From Amycolatopsis benzoatilytica AK 16/65 (lineage in GTDB: Bacteria; Actinomycetota; Actinomycetes; Mycobacteriales; Pseudonocardiaceae), in contig NZ_KB912942.1 in the NCBI RefSeq assembly GCF_000383915.1, positions 131,806-195,805 of the forward strand: DNA of 64,000 nt, read 5' to 3'. Shown one piece after another: positions 1 to 7,344 of this stretch (its first letter is position 1; the number at the start of each line of letters is the position of its first letter). A model generated the notes under the pieces. The model did not search any database and was not told where the DNA came from. It saw only the letters and a list, made by a program, of their open reading frames with translations. The position numbers and the translations under genes were made by a program.

Positions 1-239
1 ACCGGCCTTCTTCTCCGGTCCCGGTGCGCGCTCCGCTGGCAGTGTTCCGCGGAGCGGTCGACGAGGACGTCACCGAGGACCAGGCGAACGGCTGGGCCGA
101 CCTCACCGCCGCCGGTCCGCTGCGCGCCCACCGGGTCTTCCCCGGCGGCCACTTCTACCTGCGCGAGCATCCCGGCGAGGTGCTCGCCGCGGTCTCCGCC
201 GAGATCGCCACCGCCTATCGCTCTTGTCAGCCGGTCTGA
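1..239 (+). CDS. Type II thioesterase, C-terminal fragment (cut by window start)
   Basis: The reading frame is open from the first bases of the window to the TGA ending at 239, so the gene begins upstream; the GTG at 24 is internal. The visible ~78 residues match the end of the alpha/beta-hydrolase type II thioesterases (GrsT/TEII) that release misprimed acyl groups from carrier proteins of NRPS and PKS assembly lines. The segment FPGGHFYL, around 60 residues before the end of the fold, carries the family's catalytic histidine (GGHFxL). The serine nucleophile lies outside the window. The gene precedes an amino-acid hydroxylase by 28 bp on the same strand, which supports a non-ribosomal peptide cluster to the left. 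Confidence 0.8.
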   Translation, partial: RPSSPVPVRAPLAVFRGAVDEDVTEDQANGWADLTAAGPLRAHRVFPGGHFYLREHPGEVLAAVSAEIATAYRSCQPV

Positions 240-267
240 CCGGCCGTCCGTTTTCTCTGGAGGGACA

Positions 268-1248
268 ATGCAAACCGTCGAAGACGGAGCGCTGGCCACG
301 GCCACGCTCGACCTCGCCGAGCACCGCGAATTCGAACGGCTCGCCCGCACTCTGCTGCCGCTTTACGGCGGCAAGGTCGATTCGCCTGCCTGGGTCGCCG
401 CGACCCGGCAAGCCTGGGAGGACTCGCCGATCGGGCTGCGCCGCAGCCTGCGCGAGTTCCGCCGGCACTCCGGCGAGGGCGGCGCGCTGCTGGTGCGCAA
501 CCTGCCGGTGGACGTCGAAAACCTGCCGGACACGCCGGTCGAGGACGGTTCGGTGCTGCGCGAAGCGACCGTGTCGGCCGCCGTGCTGATGCTGATCGCG
601 CACGGCCTCGGCGACCCGGCCGCGTTCCGCCCGGAGAAGACCGGCGCGCTCGTGCAGAACGTGGTTCCGGTGCCGGGCAAAGAAAAGTTCCAGGGCAACG
701 CGGGATCGGTGCGGCTGACCTTTCACACCGAGAACGCCTTTCACGCGCACCGCCCGGATTTCGTGATGCTGCTGTGCGTGCGGCCGGACCACGAGCGGAT
801 CGCCGAACTGCGCACGGTCTGCTCGCGGCAGGTGCTGCCGAAGCTGAGCGAATCCGCGCTGGCCACCTTGCGCTCGCCGCAGTTCGTCACCGAGGCCCCG
901 CCCTCGTTCGGCGAAGGCGCCGGCCGGGCCGAACCGCACCCGGTGCTGCCCGGCAACCTCGACGACCCGGACCTGCGCATCGACGAGGCGGCCACCCGGC
1001 CGGTCACCGGAGAGGCAGCCGAAGCGATGGCCGAGCTGAGCGGGCTGTTCGAAGCCTCGTTCAGCCGGATCCGGCTGCGCGCCGGCGATCTGGCCATTGT
1101 GGACAACCGGGTCACCGTGCACGGCCGGTCCGCCTTCACGCCCCGCTACGACGGCCGGGACCGGTGGCTGCAGCGCACCCACGTGCTGGCCGACTTCCGC
1201 CGTTCGCGCGATTTCCGCACGAACGACGGATACGTGCTGGAAAAATGA
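268..1248 (+). CDS. Fe(II)/2-oxoglutarate amino-acid hydroxylase, AsnO/VioC (clavaminate synthase-like) family
   Basis: A 326-residue protein of the TauD/clavaminate synthase-like fold. The iron ligands are readable as the family's H-x-E pair (His153-Thr-Glu155 in FHTENAFH) and the distal His285 in VTVHGRSAF, followed by arginines at about 299-303 expected to bind 2-oxoglutarate. Members such as AsnO and VioC hydroxylate the beta carbon of free Asn or Arg before loading on an NRPS; the substrate cannot be told here. SD-like GGAGGG sits 5 bases before the ATG. It follows the thioesterase closely and faces a small membrane-protein gene tail to tail 3 bases away. Confidence is high for the family, low for the substrate. 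Confidence 0.85.
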   Translation: MQTVEDGALATATLDLAEHREFERLARTLLPLYGGKVDSPAWVAATRQAWEDSPIGLRRSLREFRRHSGEGGALLVRNLPVDVENLPDTPVEDGSVLREATVSAAVLMLIAHGLGDPAAFRPEKTGALVQNVVPVPGKEKFQGNAGSVRLTFHTENAFHAHRPDFVMLLCVRPDHERIAELRTVCSRQVLPKLSESALATLRSPQFVTEAPPSFGEGAGRAEPHPVLPGNLDDPDLRIDEAATRPVTGEAAEAMAELSGLFEASFSRIRLRAGDLAIVDNRVTVHGRSAFTPRYDGRDRWLQRTHVLADFRRSRDFRTNDGYVLEK

Positions 1249-1251
1249 GGC

Positions 1252-1467
1252 TCAGCCCCGGTTGCGGCGGTTGCGCCGCACCCGGAAGCTGAACCACAGC
1301 ACGAGAATGCCGAGCACGCCTAGCAGGATACTCGCGTACGGCTGGTATTGCGGAACGTAATTCACGACGAAGAAACTCTCGGTGGTGTCCTTTCCCGCGA
1401 TGCGCTGGCCCAGGGAACCGAATCCCTGGATCAGCAGGAGGACGCCGATGATGTCGACCAGAACCAT
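1252..1467 (-). CDS. Small two-helix membrane protein, unknown function
   Basis: A 71-residue ORF, the last part of a long antisense open frame but with its own start: the ATG at 1467 is preceded by AAAAGGTG. Two hydrophobic helices are clear, residues ~2-16 (LVDIIGVLLLIQGFG) and ~45-62, the second followed by a basic tail RVRRNRRNR that should stay in the cytoplasm. The loop between them has a conserved-looking aromatic stretch (FFVVNYVPQYQPY). I do not recognise a named family. It lies opposite the biosynthetic genes and converges on the dioxygenase, so it may be outside the cluster's operon. Its hydrophobic pattern argues that it is real rather than a shadow. Confidence 0.6.
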   Translation of the reverse strand: MVLVDIIGVLLLIQGFGSLGQRIAGKDTTESFFVVNYVPQYQPYASILLGVLGILVLWFSFRVRRNRRNRG

Positions 1468-1575
1468 TGAGCACCTTTTCGACAGGGGTTTTCCGCGGAC
1501 GCGGCCGGGATGGCAGCCAGGATTGCAGAAAACCAGGGGAACAGGCAAACCGGCCGGCGGCCGGAAGGGGATGAC

Positions 1576-2406
1576 ATGGATCTGCTGAAAGGTAAGAGCC
1601 TTTTGGTGACCGGGGTGCTCACCACCTCCTCGATCGCGTTTCACGTCGCGCGTGCGGCACAGGAACAGGGCGCGCGGGTGGTGCTCACCGGATACGGCCG
1701 GCTGCGGCTGGTCGAACGGCTGGCCCAGCGGCTGCCCGAACCCGCGCCGGTAGTCGAGCTGGATGTCGCCGATCCGGCGCATCTCGAACGGCTGCCGGAG
1801 CTGGTCGGCGAGCACGTCGAAAGTCTCGACGGGGTGCTGCACTCGATCGCGTACGCGCCGGTCGAGGCCATGGGCGGGAACTTCATGACCGCGCACTGGA
1901 CCGACGTCGCCCCGGCGCTGCAGGTGTCCGCGTATTCGCTGCAGGCGGTGGTGCGCTCGGTGCTGCCGATGCTCAACCGCGGTTCGTCGGTGGTCGGCCT
2001 CGACTTCGACGCGGCCCGGGCGTTCGCCGAGTACGACTGGATGGGAGTCGCGAAGGCCGGGCTCGAATCGTGTGCCCGGTACCTCGCGTCCTACCTCGGT
2101 CCGGCCGGAATCCGGGTGAACCTCGTCGCGGCCGGGCCATTGCGCACCACCGCGGCGAAGGCGATCGGCCCCGGCGGCAATGAAGCCGCTCGTGCGGAAG
2201 GCCAGCGCTGGGCCGCACGTGCCCCGCTGGGCTGGGACGACCAGGAATTCGATCCGGTCGCCCGCGCCTGCGTCGCACTGCTGTCCGACTGGTTTCCCGC
2301 CACCACCGGCGAAATCCTGCACGTGGACGGCGGAGTGCACGCGATCGGCGACCGGCCGGGCACGCCGCTGGCTCCGCTGCCGGTCCGGGCGGAGCAGCAT
2401 GACTGA
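1576..2406 (+). CDS. fabI: InhA-like NADH-dependent enoyl-ACP reductase (FabI family)
   Basis: 276 residues of the FabI/InhA branch of the SDR fold, which reduces the 2,3 double bond of enoyl-ACP in fatty-acid elongation. The sequence tracks mycobacterial InhA: a start of the type LLxGKxxLVTG with the SSIAFHxAR cofactor segment, HSI at 89-91 (the InhA Ser94 region), catalytic Tyr153 and Lys160 (Y-x6-K), VAAGPLRTTA for the substrate loop, and LLSDWFPATTGEI near the end. The ATG at 1576 was chosen over upstream starts because GGAAGGGG precedes it. Its last 8 bases overlap the exporter ATPase gene, so it is translationally tied to export. It could serve lipid-chain synthesis in the cluster, be the housekeeping copy, or be a resistant target copy. 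Confidence 0.88.
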   Translation: MDLLKGKSLLVTGVLTTSSIAFHVARAAQEQGARVVLTGYGRLRLVERLAQRLPEPAPVVELDVADPAHLERLPELVGEHVESLDGVLHSIAYAPVEAMGGNFMTAHWTDVAPALQVSAYSLQAVVRSVLPMLNRGSSVVGLDFDAARAFAEYDWMGVAKAGLESCARYLASYLGPAGIRVNLVAAGPLRTTAAKAIGPGGNEAARAEGQRWAARAPLGWDDQEFDPVARACVALLSDWFPATTGEILHVDGGVHAIGDRPGTPLAPLPVRAEQHD

Positions 2407-3358
2407 GCAGTACGCGGTCGAGGCGCGCGGCATCGTGAAGAACTTCGGCACGCACCGCGCCCTCGACGGGGTGGATCTGCTGGTGCCCAAGGGATCCGTG
2501 CTCGGACTGCTCGGTCCGAACGGTGCCGGCAAGACCACTATGGTCCGGGTGCTCACCACGCTGCTGGACCCGGACGAGGGCGAAGCCACCGTCGCCGGCC
2601 ACGACCTGCGCACCGACCCGGGGGAGGTGCGCCGGTCGATCGGCCTGTCCGGCCAGTACGCGGCAGTGGACGAAGCACTGACCGGGTACGAAAACCTGTA
2701 CCTGGTCGGCCGGCTGTACGGGCTGGGGCGCAAGGGATCCGCCGCGCGGGCCCGCGAGCTGCTCGGCCGGTTCCGGCTGACCGACGCGGCGGAGCGGCCG
2801 GCCAAGACGTATTCCGGCGGGATGCGCCGGCGGCTCGACCTGGCCGGCGCGCTGGTGGCGAGCCCGTCGCTGGTGGTGCTGGACGAACCGACGACCGGAC
2901 TGGACCCGCGGTCCCGGATGGACACCTGGGACCTGGTCCGGGAATTGGTTTCCGACGGTACTTCGGTGCTGCTGACCACCCAGTACCTGGAGGAAGCCGA
3001 CCAGCTCGCGGACTCGATCACCGTGCTGGACCGGGGCCGCATCATCGAACAGGGCACCGCGGACGAACTGAAGGCGCGAGTGGGCAGCGAACGACTGGAG
3101 TTCGTGGTCGCCACGGCGGCCGAGCTGCCCGCGCTGCGCGAGGTGCTGGCCGAGGTCGGCGCCGCCGAGCCGGTCGTCGAGAACCACCTGCGGCGCGGGC
3201 ACGTGCTGGTGCACGCGGGGACCAAAACGGTGGTGGAAGCGTTGCAGCGGCTGGAGGACCGCGGCGTGCGCGTGCTGGACGTGTCGCTGCACCGGCCGCG
3301 GCTGGACGACGTTTTCCTCACCCTGACCGAAACCAGCGCGGACGGAGCGGCGGAATGA
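2399..3358 (+). CDS. DrrA-type ABC exporter ATP-binding subunit
   Basis: 319 residues. Walker A GPNGAGKTT at ~38-46, Q-loop in the SGQYAAVDE stretch, signature YSGGMRRRLDLA and Walker B LVVLDEPTTGLD identify an ABC ATPase; the daunorubicin-resistance DrrA group is indicated by the C-terminal extension ending in a PxLDDVFLTLT motif. Such ATPases pair with a DrrB permease to export a drug or natural product. The ATG at 2399 overlaps the enoyl reductase stop by 8 bases, and the gene's own stop overlaps the permease start as ATGA, so the three are one translationally coupled unit. The much earlier start at 2180 was rejected because it lies inside the reductase gene. Confidence 0.93.
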   Translation: MTEQYAVEARGIVKNFGTHRALDGVDLLVPKGSVLGLLGPNGAGKTTMVRVLTTLLDPDEGEATVAGHDLRTDPGEVRRSIGLSGQYAAVDEALTGYENLYLVGRLYGLGRKGSAARARELLGRFRLTDAAERPAKTYSGGMRRRLDLAGALVASPSLVVLDEPTTGLDPRSRMDTWDLVRELVSDGTSVLLTTQYLEEADQLADSITVLDRGRIIEQGTADELKARVGSERLEFVVATAAELPALREVLAEVGAAEPVVENHLRRGHVLVHAGTKTVVEALQRLEDRGVRVLDVSLHRPRLDDVFLTLTETSADGAAE

Positions 3359-4155
3359 CGACCCTGGCCAAGGGAGTGACCGACGGCTACATGATCGCCT
3401 GGCGGAACCTGCTGCACGTGCGCCGCAGCATGGACTGGGTGTTCGCCGCGGTGGTGCAGCCGATCATGTTCGTGCTGCTGTTCGGGTTCGTCTTCGGCGG
3501 GTTGCTCGGCGGCGCCTCCTACCGCGAGTTCCTGCTCGCCGGGATCCTCGCCCAGACGCTGGCGTTCAACTCCGCGTTCACCGTGATGGGGCTGTCCACC
3601 GACCTGGGCAAGGGCGTCATCGACCGGCTGCGCTCGCTGCCGATTTCGCGGGTCGCGGTGATGGTCGGGCGCACCGCGTCCGACCTCGCGGTGAGCGTGG
3701 TCGCGCTGCTGGTGATGTCGGTGTGCGGCCTGGTGATCGGCTGGCGCATCCGCGGCAGCGTGCTGGACGCGATCGGCGCGTACCTGCTGCTGTTGCTGTT
3801 CGCGTTCGCCATGTCGTGGATCGGCGCGCTGATCGGCCTGCTCGCGCCGAGTCCGGAAGTCGCGCAGAGCGCGGGGCTGATCTGGCTGACTCCGCTGACC
3901 TTCGTCTCCTCCGGTTTCGTGCCGGAGGCGTCGATGCCGGGACCGTTGCGGGTCATCGCGGAGTGGAATCCGGTGACCGCGGTCATCAACGCGGTGCGCG
4001 GGCTTTTCGGCAATCCGAGCCCGGCCGGCGTGCCGCGGTTGAGCGGCTGGCCGGTCGAGCACGCCACCCTGTACGCGTTGCTGTGGTCGGTCGCGATCAT
4101 CGTGGTCTTCGTGCCGCTGAGCATGCGCGCCTACCGCCGCGTCGCGGCGCGCTGA
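3355..4155 (+). CDS. DrrB-type ABC exporter permease subunit
   Basis: 266 residues of the ABC-2 type transporter family with about six membrane helices (for example residues ~26-46, 52-70, 103-127, 138-160, 170-185 and 238-256). The early segment around VVQPIMFVLLFGFVFGG and the mid-protein IDRLRSLPISRVAVM loop are typical of DrrB permeases. It forms the membrane channel for the preceding ATPase and overlaps it by 4 bases (ATGA). It is the last gene of the rightward biosynthetic/export operon; a strong hairpin follows 16 bases after the stop. The transported product is presumably the metabolite of the cluster to the left, which is an inference from position. Confidence 0.92.
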   Translation: MTTLAKGVTDGYMIAWRNLLHVRRSMDWVFAAVVQPIMFVLLFGFVFGGLLGGASYREFLLAGILAQTLAFNSAFTVMGLSTDLGKGVIDRLRSLPISRVAVMVGRTASDLAVSVVALLVMSVCGLVIGWRIRGSVLDAIGAYLLLLLFAFAMSWIGALIGLLAPSPEVAQSAGLIWLTPLTFVSSGFVPEASMPGPLRVIAEWNPVTAVINAVRGLFGNPSPAGVPRLSGWPVEHATLYALLWSVAIIVVFVPLSMRAYRRVAAR

Positions 4156-4171
4156 GCAGGGCACGAAAAGA

Positions 4172-4206
4172 GAGGCAGGTGCCGGACTGCTCCCGGCACC
4201 TGCCTC
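4172..4206 (+). terminator. Strong hairpin terminator after the drrA-drrB-like operon
   Basis: A perfect 14-bp stem (GAGGCAGGTGCCGG at 4172-4185 pairing with 4193-4206) around a 7-base loop lies just past the permease stop at 4155. There is no long T-run, as usual in high-GC actinomycetes. It sits before a gene on the opposite strand, so it may stop transcription from both sides. Confidence 0.8.
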
Positions 4207-4247
4207 CGGTGTCTGCGCCCTAGGGGGTACGGCGCAGACGGCTGTGG

Positions 4248-4463
4248 TCACCGCTGCCGCTGCCGTCCCCCGGTCATCGCGCGGTAGACCGCGGTGATCC
4301 CGACGATGAGCGCCGCGACGAGCACCAGGGTGATGGCGATGTTGGCGATCGCGGGCACGCCCTCGATCAGCTTCTGTTTCAGCAGGTTGGCGCCGACGAT
4401 GAGCACCACGTAGACGTACCACGGAGCCCACTTGCCTTCGTTTTCGTTCTTTTCCGCATTCAT
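4248..4463 (-). CDS. Small two-helix membrane protein, unknown function
   Basis: 71 residues with a charged N-terminus (MNAEKNENEGKW) followed by two hydrophobic helices: about 15-27 and about 38-62, with a linker LLKQKLIEGVP and a basic tail GGRQRQR. Proteins of this size and layout are common as uncharacterised membrane proteins in actinomycetes. The start is the ATG at 4463, and the gene ends 18 bases upstream of nothing but the terminator region. It is probably co-transcribed with the lipoprotein gene beginning at 4790, which ends 18 bases before it. No function can be assigned. Confidence 0.65.
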   Translation of the reverse strand: MNAEKNENEGKWAPWYVYVVLIVGANLLKQKLIEGVPAIANIAITLVLVAALIVGITAVYRAMTGGRQRQR

Positions 4464-4481
4464 GGTCAGGTCCCCTGGGTT

Positions 4482-4790
4482 TCAGCAGTACTTTTCGATT
4501 TTGCGTTTCGCGGCCGCGGTCTGGACGCCGTGCAGCAGGTTCTTGGCGGCCGACAGCACGTATTTCGTGGCGTTCGAACGGTCCGCTTCCTTGGTCGAGG
4601 ACTCGGCTTTCTGCACCGCCGAGGTCAGCTCGCCGTCGACTTTCTTTTTCACCGAAGGATCGGCGGCGATCCAGGCTTTGGCGGCCGAGCAGACGAGATC
4701 CTTCTTGTCCCCCATGCCCAGCGGGTTGACTCTGCACCCGCTCACCAGCAACGCCGTCGCCACGACCAGCGCGATCAGTGCGATTCTCAT
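4482..4790 (-). CDS. Small secreted lipoprotein, unknown function
   Basis: 102 residues from the ATG at 4790. A short basic start, a hydrophobic stretch IALIALVVATALL and the lipobox LVSGC show a lipoprotein signal peptide; the mature protein begins at Cys19. The mature part is alpha-helical and rich in Lys, Ala and Ser (VKKKVDGELTSAVQKAE) and ends in Cys, so a disulfide with an earlier cysteine (DLVCSAAK) is possible. An upstream in-frame start at 4841 would bury the signal peptide and was rejected. It is divergent from the histidine kinase gene that starts about 170 bases away and heads a two-gene unit with the small membrane protein. Confidence 0.7.
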   Translation of the reverse strand: MRIALIALVVATALLVSGCRVNPLGMGDKKDLVCSAAKAWIAADPSVKKKVDGELTSAVQKAESSTKEADRSNATKYVLSAAKNLLHGVQTAAAKRKIEKYC

Positions 4791-4958
4791 CCCGCGATCC
4801 ACTCCTCTGGCCGCCGGAAGGATTTCGGCGGTTCGGTGCAACCGGACGAGATCGAGTATGGCGAGGGGGCGTTCGGCGACGCATCGCCGAACGGACTGAG
4901 CCGGGGCTCATCAATTCGTAGGATGTGGCCGTTGCCGGGCCCATGCTGGGATGGTGTC

Positions 4959-6185
4959 GTGTTCGCCCGTCTCTGCGGCTTCCGCGCGGTGCTCGCTCGC
5001 CTGCGGACTCTTCCGCCGCGCAGCCAGGATCTGCTGATCGTCGCGAGTTCGGTGGCGTCCGGCACGGTGATGTACCTGGTCGGGCTTTATCCGTTGTACG
5101 AGACCGGAACCACGGATCTGACCCCGGGGTGGCTGCGCCCGACGCTGTTCGCCGCGATCTGTTTCGTCGAGGTGTTCCGCCGGCGTGCGCCGGTCGTCGC
5201 GCTCACCGCCGGCAGCGTGCTGCTCGTCGCGGACAGTCTTTTCGGGGTCAGCATGCCGATTCTCGTGGTGTTCGCGGATTTGCTGTACGCGGCGACGCTG
5301 TACGGTCCGCGGCGGCTGGGCCGGGGAATCCTCCCGCCGGCGGCGTTGGGTTTGGCCGGGGTGCTGCTGATCGGCCTGCTCTTCGACCCGGACTGGTGGG
5401 TGACGGTCATCGGCAGTTTCGTCGCGGTCCCGTTCGCGGTGATCCCGGTCTGGTGGGCGACGAGCATCCGCCAGCACCGCGAGATCGCCGACGCGGCCCG
5501 CACGAACGCGGAGCATCTGGCGAAGATCGGCGAACTGGACCGCACCGCGGCGGTGGCCGCCGAGCGGTCCCGAATGGCACGCGATCTGCACGACGTGATC
5601 GCCGGCCATCTGTCGGCGATCGCGATCCAGTCCGAGGCCGTGCTCACGATGAACAGCGAGGACCCGGCGACGGCGCGAAGGGTGCTGGTCGCGGTGCGCG
5701 AGAACAGCGTCCGTGCATTGGAGGAAATGCGCGCGATCATCCATCTGCTGCGCACCGACGCCGCGGAGCCGGACGAAACGACCGCTCCGGCCCGGCTGGC
5801 CGACCTGTCGAAACTGGTGGAGTCGGCCCGGGCCACCGGCGTCGAGGTGGACGTCGACATCGACGCCGCGGTGGCCGGTCTGCCGGATTTGCCCGCCGCG
5901 GTGGACTTGACGGCCTACCGGATCGCGCAAGAAGCGTTGACGAACGCGGTGAAACACGCGCCGCACAGTAAGGTTCGAGTGGAAATCAGCCGACGGGACG
6001 GCTCGCTCACCGTAGAGGTGGCCAATAAGCTGACCCGACGGCCCGGAACAACCGGCGACACCGGAACGGGGCTGCTGAACATGCGGGAGCGAGCAGCCGC
6101 CGTCGGCGGCACGGTGTCGGCCGGACCGTCCGAAGCCGGCTGGCTGGTCCGGGCCATCCTGCCCGTCGTGGAGGTGAACGCGTGA
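4959..6185 (+). CDS. NarL-type sensor histidine kinase
   Basis: About 408 residues. The N-terminal half carries five or six membrane helices with short loops and no obvious extracytoplasmic sensor domain. The dimerisation/phosphoacceptor motif RSRMARDLHDVIAGHLSAIA identifies a HisKA_3 kinase with its histidine in DLHDV; the ATPase domain follows with AYRIAQEALTNAVKHA (N-box) and TGTGLLNMRERA (G-box). The start is uncertain: GTG at 4959 has GGGATGG upstream, while the in-frame ATG at 4923 is preceded directly by GTAGG. The stop overlaps the response regulator start by 4 bases, so the two form one operon. The stimulus is unknown; kinases of this type beside exporters often sense membrane-active compounds, but that is inference. 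Confidence 0.88.
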   Translation: MFARLCGFRAVLARLRTLPPRSQDLLIVASSVASGTVMYLVGLYPLYETGTTDLTPGWLRPTLFAAICFVEVFRRRAPVVALTAGSVLLVADSLFGVSMPILVVFADLLYAATLYGPRRLGRGILPPAALGLAGVLLIGLLFDPDWWVTVIGSFVAVPFAVIPVWWATSIRQHREIADAARTNAEHLAKIGELDRTAAVAAERSRMARDLHDVIAGHLSAIAIQSEAVLTMNSEDPATARRVLVAVRENSVRALEEMRAIIHLLRTDAAEPDETTAPARLADLSKLVESARATGVEVDVDIDAAVAGLPDLPAAVDLTAYRIAQEALTNAVKHAPHSKVRVEISRRDGSLTVEVANKLTRRPGTTGDTGTGLLNMRERAAAVGGTVSAGPSEAGWLVRAILPVVEVNA

Positions 6186-6838
6186 CGATCGACGTGCTGG
6201 TCGCCGACGACCACAGCGCGGTACGGGCCGGGCTGGTGCTGATCCTGGACAACGCCAAGGGCATCCGGGTGGTCGGCGAAGCGTCGAACGGAACGGAAGC
6301 GGTAGCCCGGGCCCGGGAACTGCGCCCGGACGTGACCTTGATGGACGTCCGGATGCCTGGCGTCGACGGCATCGCGGCCACCCGCGAACTGGTGTCCGAG
6401 CGCCTGGGCGAGGTACTCGTGCTGACGGCGTTCGACCTGGACGAGTACGTGTACGCCGCGCTCCGCGCCGGTGCCGCGGGTTTTTTGCTGAAGTCGGTCG
6501 AAGCCCCGCGCCTGGTGGAAGCGGTCCGGCTGGTGGCGTCGGGCGAGGGGGTGCTGGCCCCGCAGGTGACGCGCAAGCTGATCGCCGCGTTCGCCGGTTC
6601 GGCTCAACCGCCGGAGCCCGCACAGCCGGGCGTCCCGTTGGACGGTTTGACCGACCGAGAGCGCGACGTTTTGACCTGCCTGGGCAAAGGCTTGTCCAAC
6701 GCCCAGATCGCCAGCCGGTTGTTCATCGGCGAGACCACGGTGAAGACGCACGTCTCGAAGGTGCTCGCCAAGCTCAATCTCCGCTCGAGGGTCCAGGCGG
6801 CGATCGTCGCGCAGGAGGCCGGGCTGGCTGAGCGGTAG
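6182..6838 (+). CDS. NarL/LuxR-family response regulator
   Basis: 218 residues: a receiver domain (~1-120) with acidic pocket VADDH, phosphoacceptor Asp in TLMDVRMPG, switch Thr in LTAFDLD and Lys in FLLKSVE, then a LuxR-type helix-turn-helix (~152-212, LTDRERDVLTCLGKGLSNAQ and onward through TTVKTHVSKVLAKL). It overlaps the kinase gene by ATGA and is its partner. The operon appears to stop here; the next 250 bases hold degenerate repeats and a pseudogene. Target genes are unknown, but the divergent lipoprotein/membrane protein pair and the exporter are nearby candidates. Confidence 0.92.
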   Translation: MTIDVLVADDHSAVRAGLVLILDNAKGIRVVGEASNGTEAVARARELRPDVTLMDVRMPGVDGIAATRELVSERLGEVLVLTAFDLDEYVYAALRAGAAGFLLKSVEAPRLVEAVRLVASGEGVLAPQVTRKLIAAFAGSAQPPEPAQPGVPLDGLTDRERDVLTCLGKGLSNAQIASRLFIGETTVKTHVSKVLAKLNLRSRVQAAIVAQEAGLAER

Positions 6839-6866
6839 GGCTCTCGCCCGGGTCCTCCCGGCGTCC

Positions 6867-7040
6867 CGCCCCGCCCGGCTCCCGTCGTCGTCTCGGCGTG
6901 GTCCTGCCCCGCCCGGCTCCCTTCGTCGTCTCGACGTGGTCCGGCTCGCCGGTTCCGTCGTAGTCGGGCGATGGTCCGGCTCGCCCGGTTCCCGCTGTCG
7001 TCCGGCTCGCCCTATCCCGCCCCGCCTTCGTCGCCCTGCC
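6867..7040. repeat. Degenerate 38-bp tandem repeat, non-coding
   Basis: Two copies with a 38-base period are clear (GCCCCGCCCGGCTCCC at 6868 and again at 6906, each continuing into a TCGTCGTCTCG.CGTGGTCC tail). Looser relatives containing CCGGCTCGCC and ATGGTCC continue to about 7040. The block is C/T-rich on this strand and separates the response regulator from a flavoprotein remnant. Confidence 0.6.
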
Positions 7041-7089
7041 ATGGTCCTGCTCGGTCAGCGCCCGCTAGACCCTCCTGAAACCCGTTCCA

Positions 7090-7325
7090 GCCTCGCGATC
7101 GTCGGCGCGCGCATTCTGGCCAGTGCGCTGGCCGAAGCCCCCGGTCACGCGGAGGCTTTCGCGCGCTACGAAACCGAGCACCGGGTGCGCGTGAACTCCA
7201 AGCGACGCGGGGTTCAGACCGCGGCGGCGATGCTGGTCCCGCGGACCAAGACCGCGCTGCTGGCCCGCAACCTCGCTGCCCGGCTGCCACCCTGGCGAAA
7301 GAATTCCTTGACAAGAATATTCTGA
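7090..7325 (+). pseudogene. Remnant of a FAD-dependent monooxygenase (C-terminal end only)
   Basis: The frame ending at 7325 translates to a sequence typical of the end of PHBH/TetX-like flavin monooxygenases: SLAIVGARILASALAEAPGH (normally GTSLALVGAYVLAGELA), then AFARYETEHRVRVN and AAAMLVPRTKTALLARN. The ~300 upstream residues with the FAD-binding GxGxxG and GD motifs are absent; repeats lie there instead. An open frame can be drawn from GTG 6936, but its first ~45 residues are repeat-derived and resemble no flavoprotein. I read this as a decayed gene whose 5' part was lost. Confidence 0.65.
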
Positions 7326-7343
7326 TCGATGAATACTTCTCTT
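7306..7343 (+). promoter_or_regulatory. Putative promoter/operator of the ArsR-SRPBCC gene
   Basis: A TTGACA hexamer at about 7308 is followed by the perfect palindrome AGAATATTCT and by a second half-like copy GAATACTTC before the ATG at 7345. The AT-rich, symmetric element directly upstream of an ArsR-type gene is a plausible autoregulatory operator. The -10 box (GAATAC at ~17 spacing) is weak. Confidence 0.45.
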
Positions 7344-7344
7344 C

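Noticed and set aside
1252..4944. Minus-strand ORF of 1230 codons opposite fabI, drrA and drrB
   Set aside because: It is antisense to well-supported genes and has Arg/Pro/Gln-rich low-complexity sequence typical of GC-driven shadow frames. Only its last 71 codons form a plausible membrane protein.
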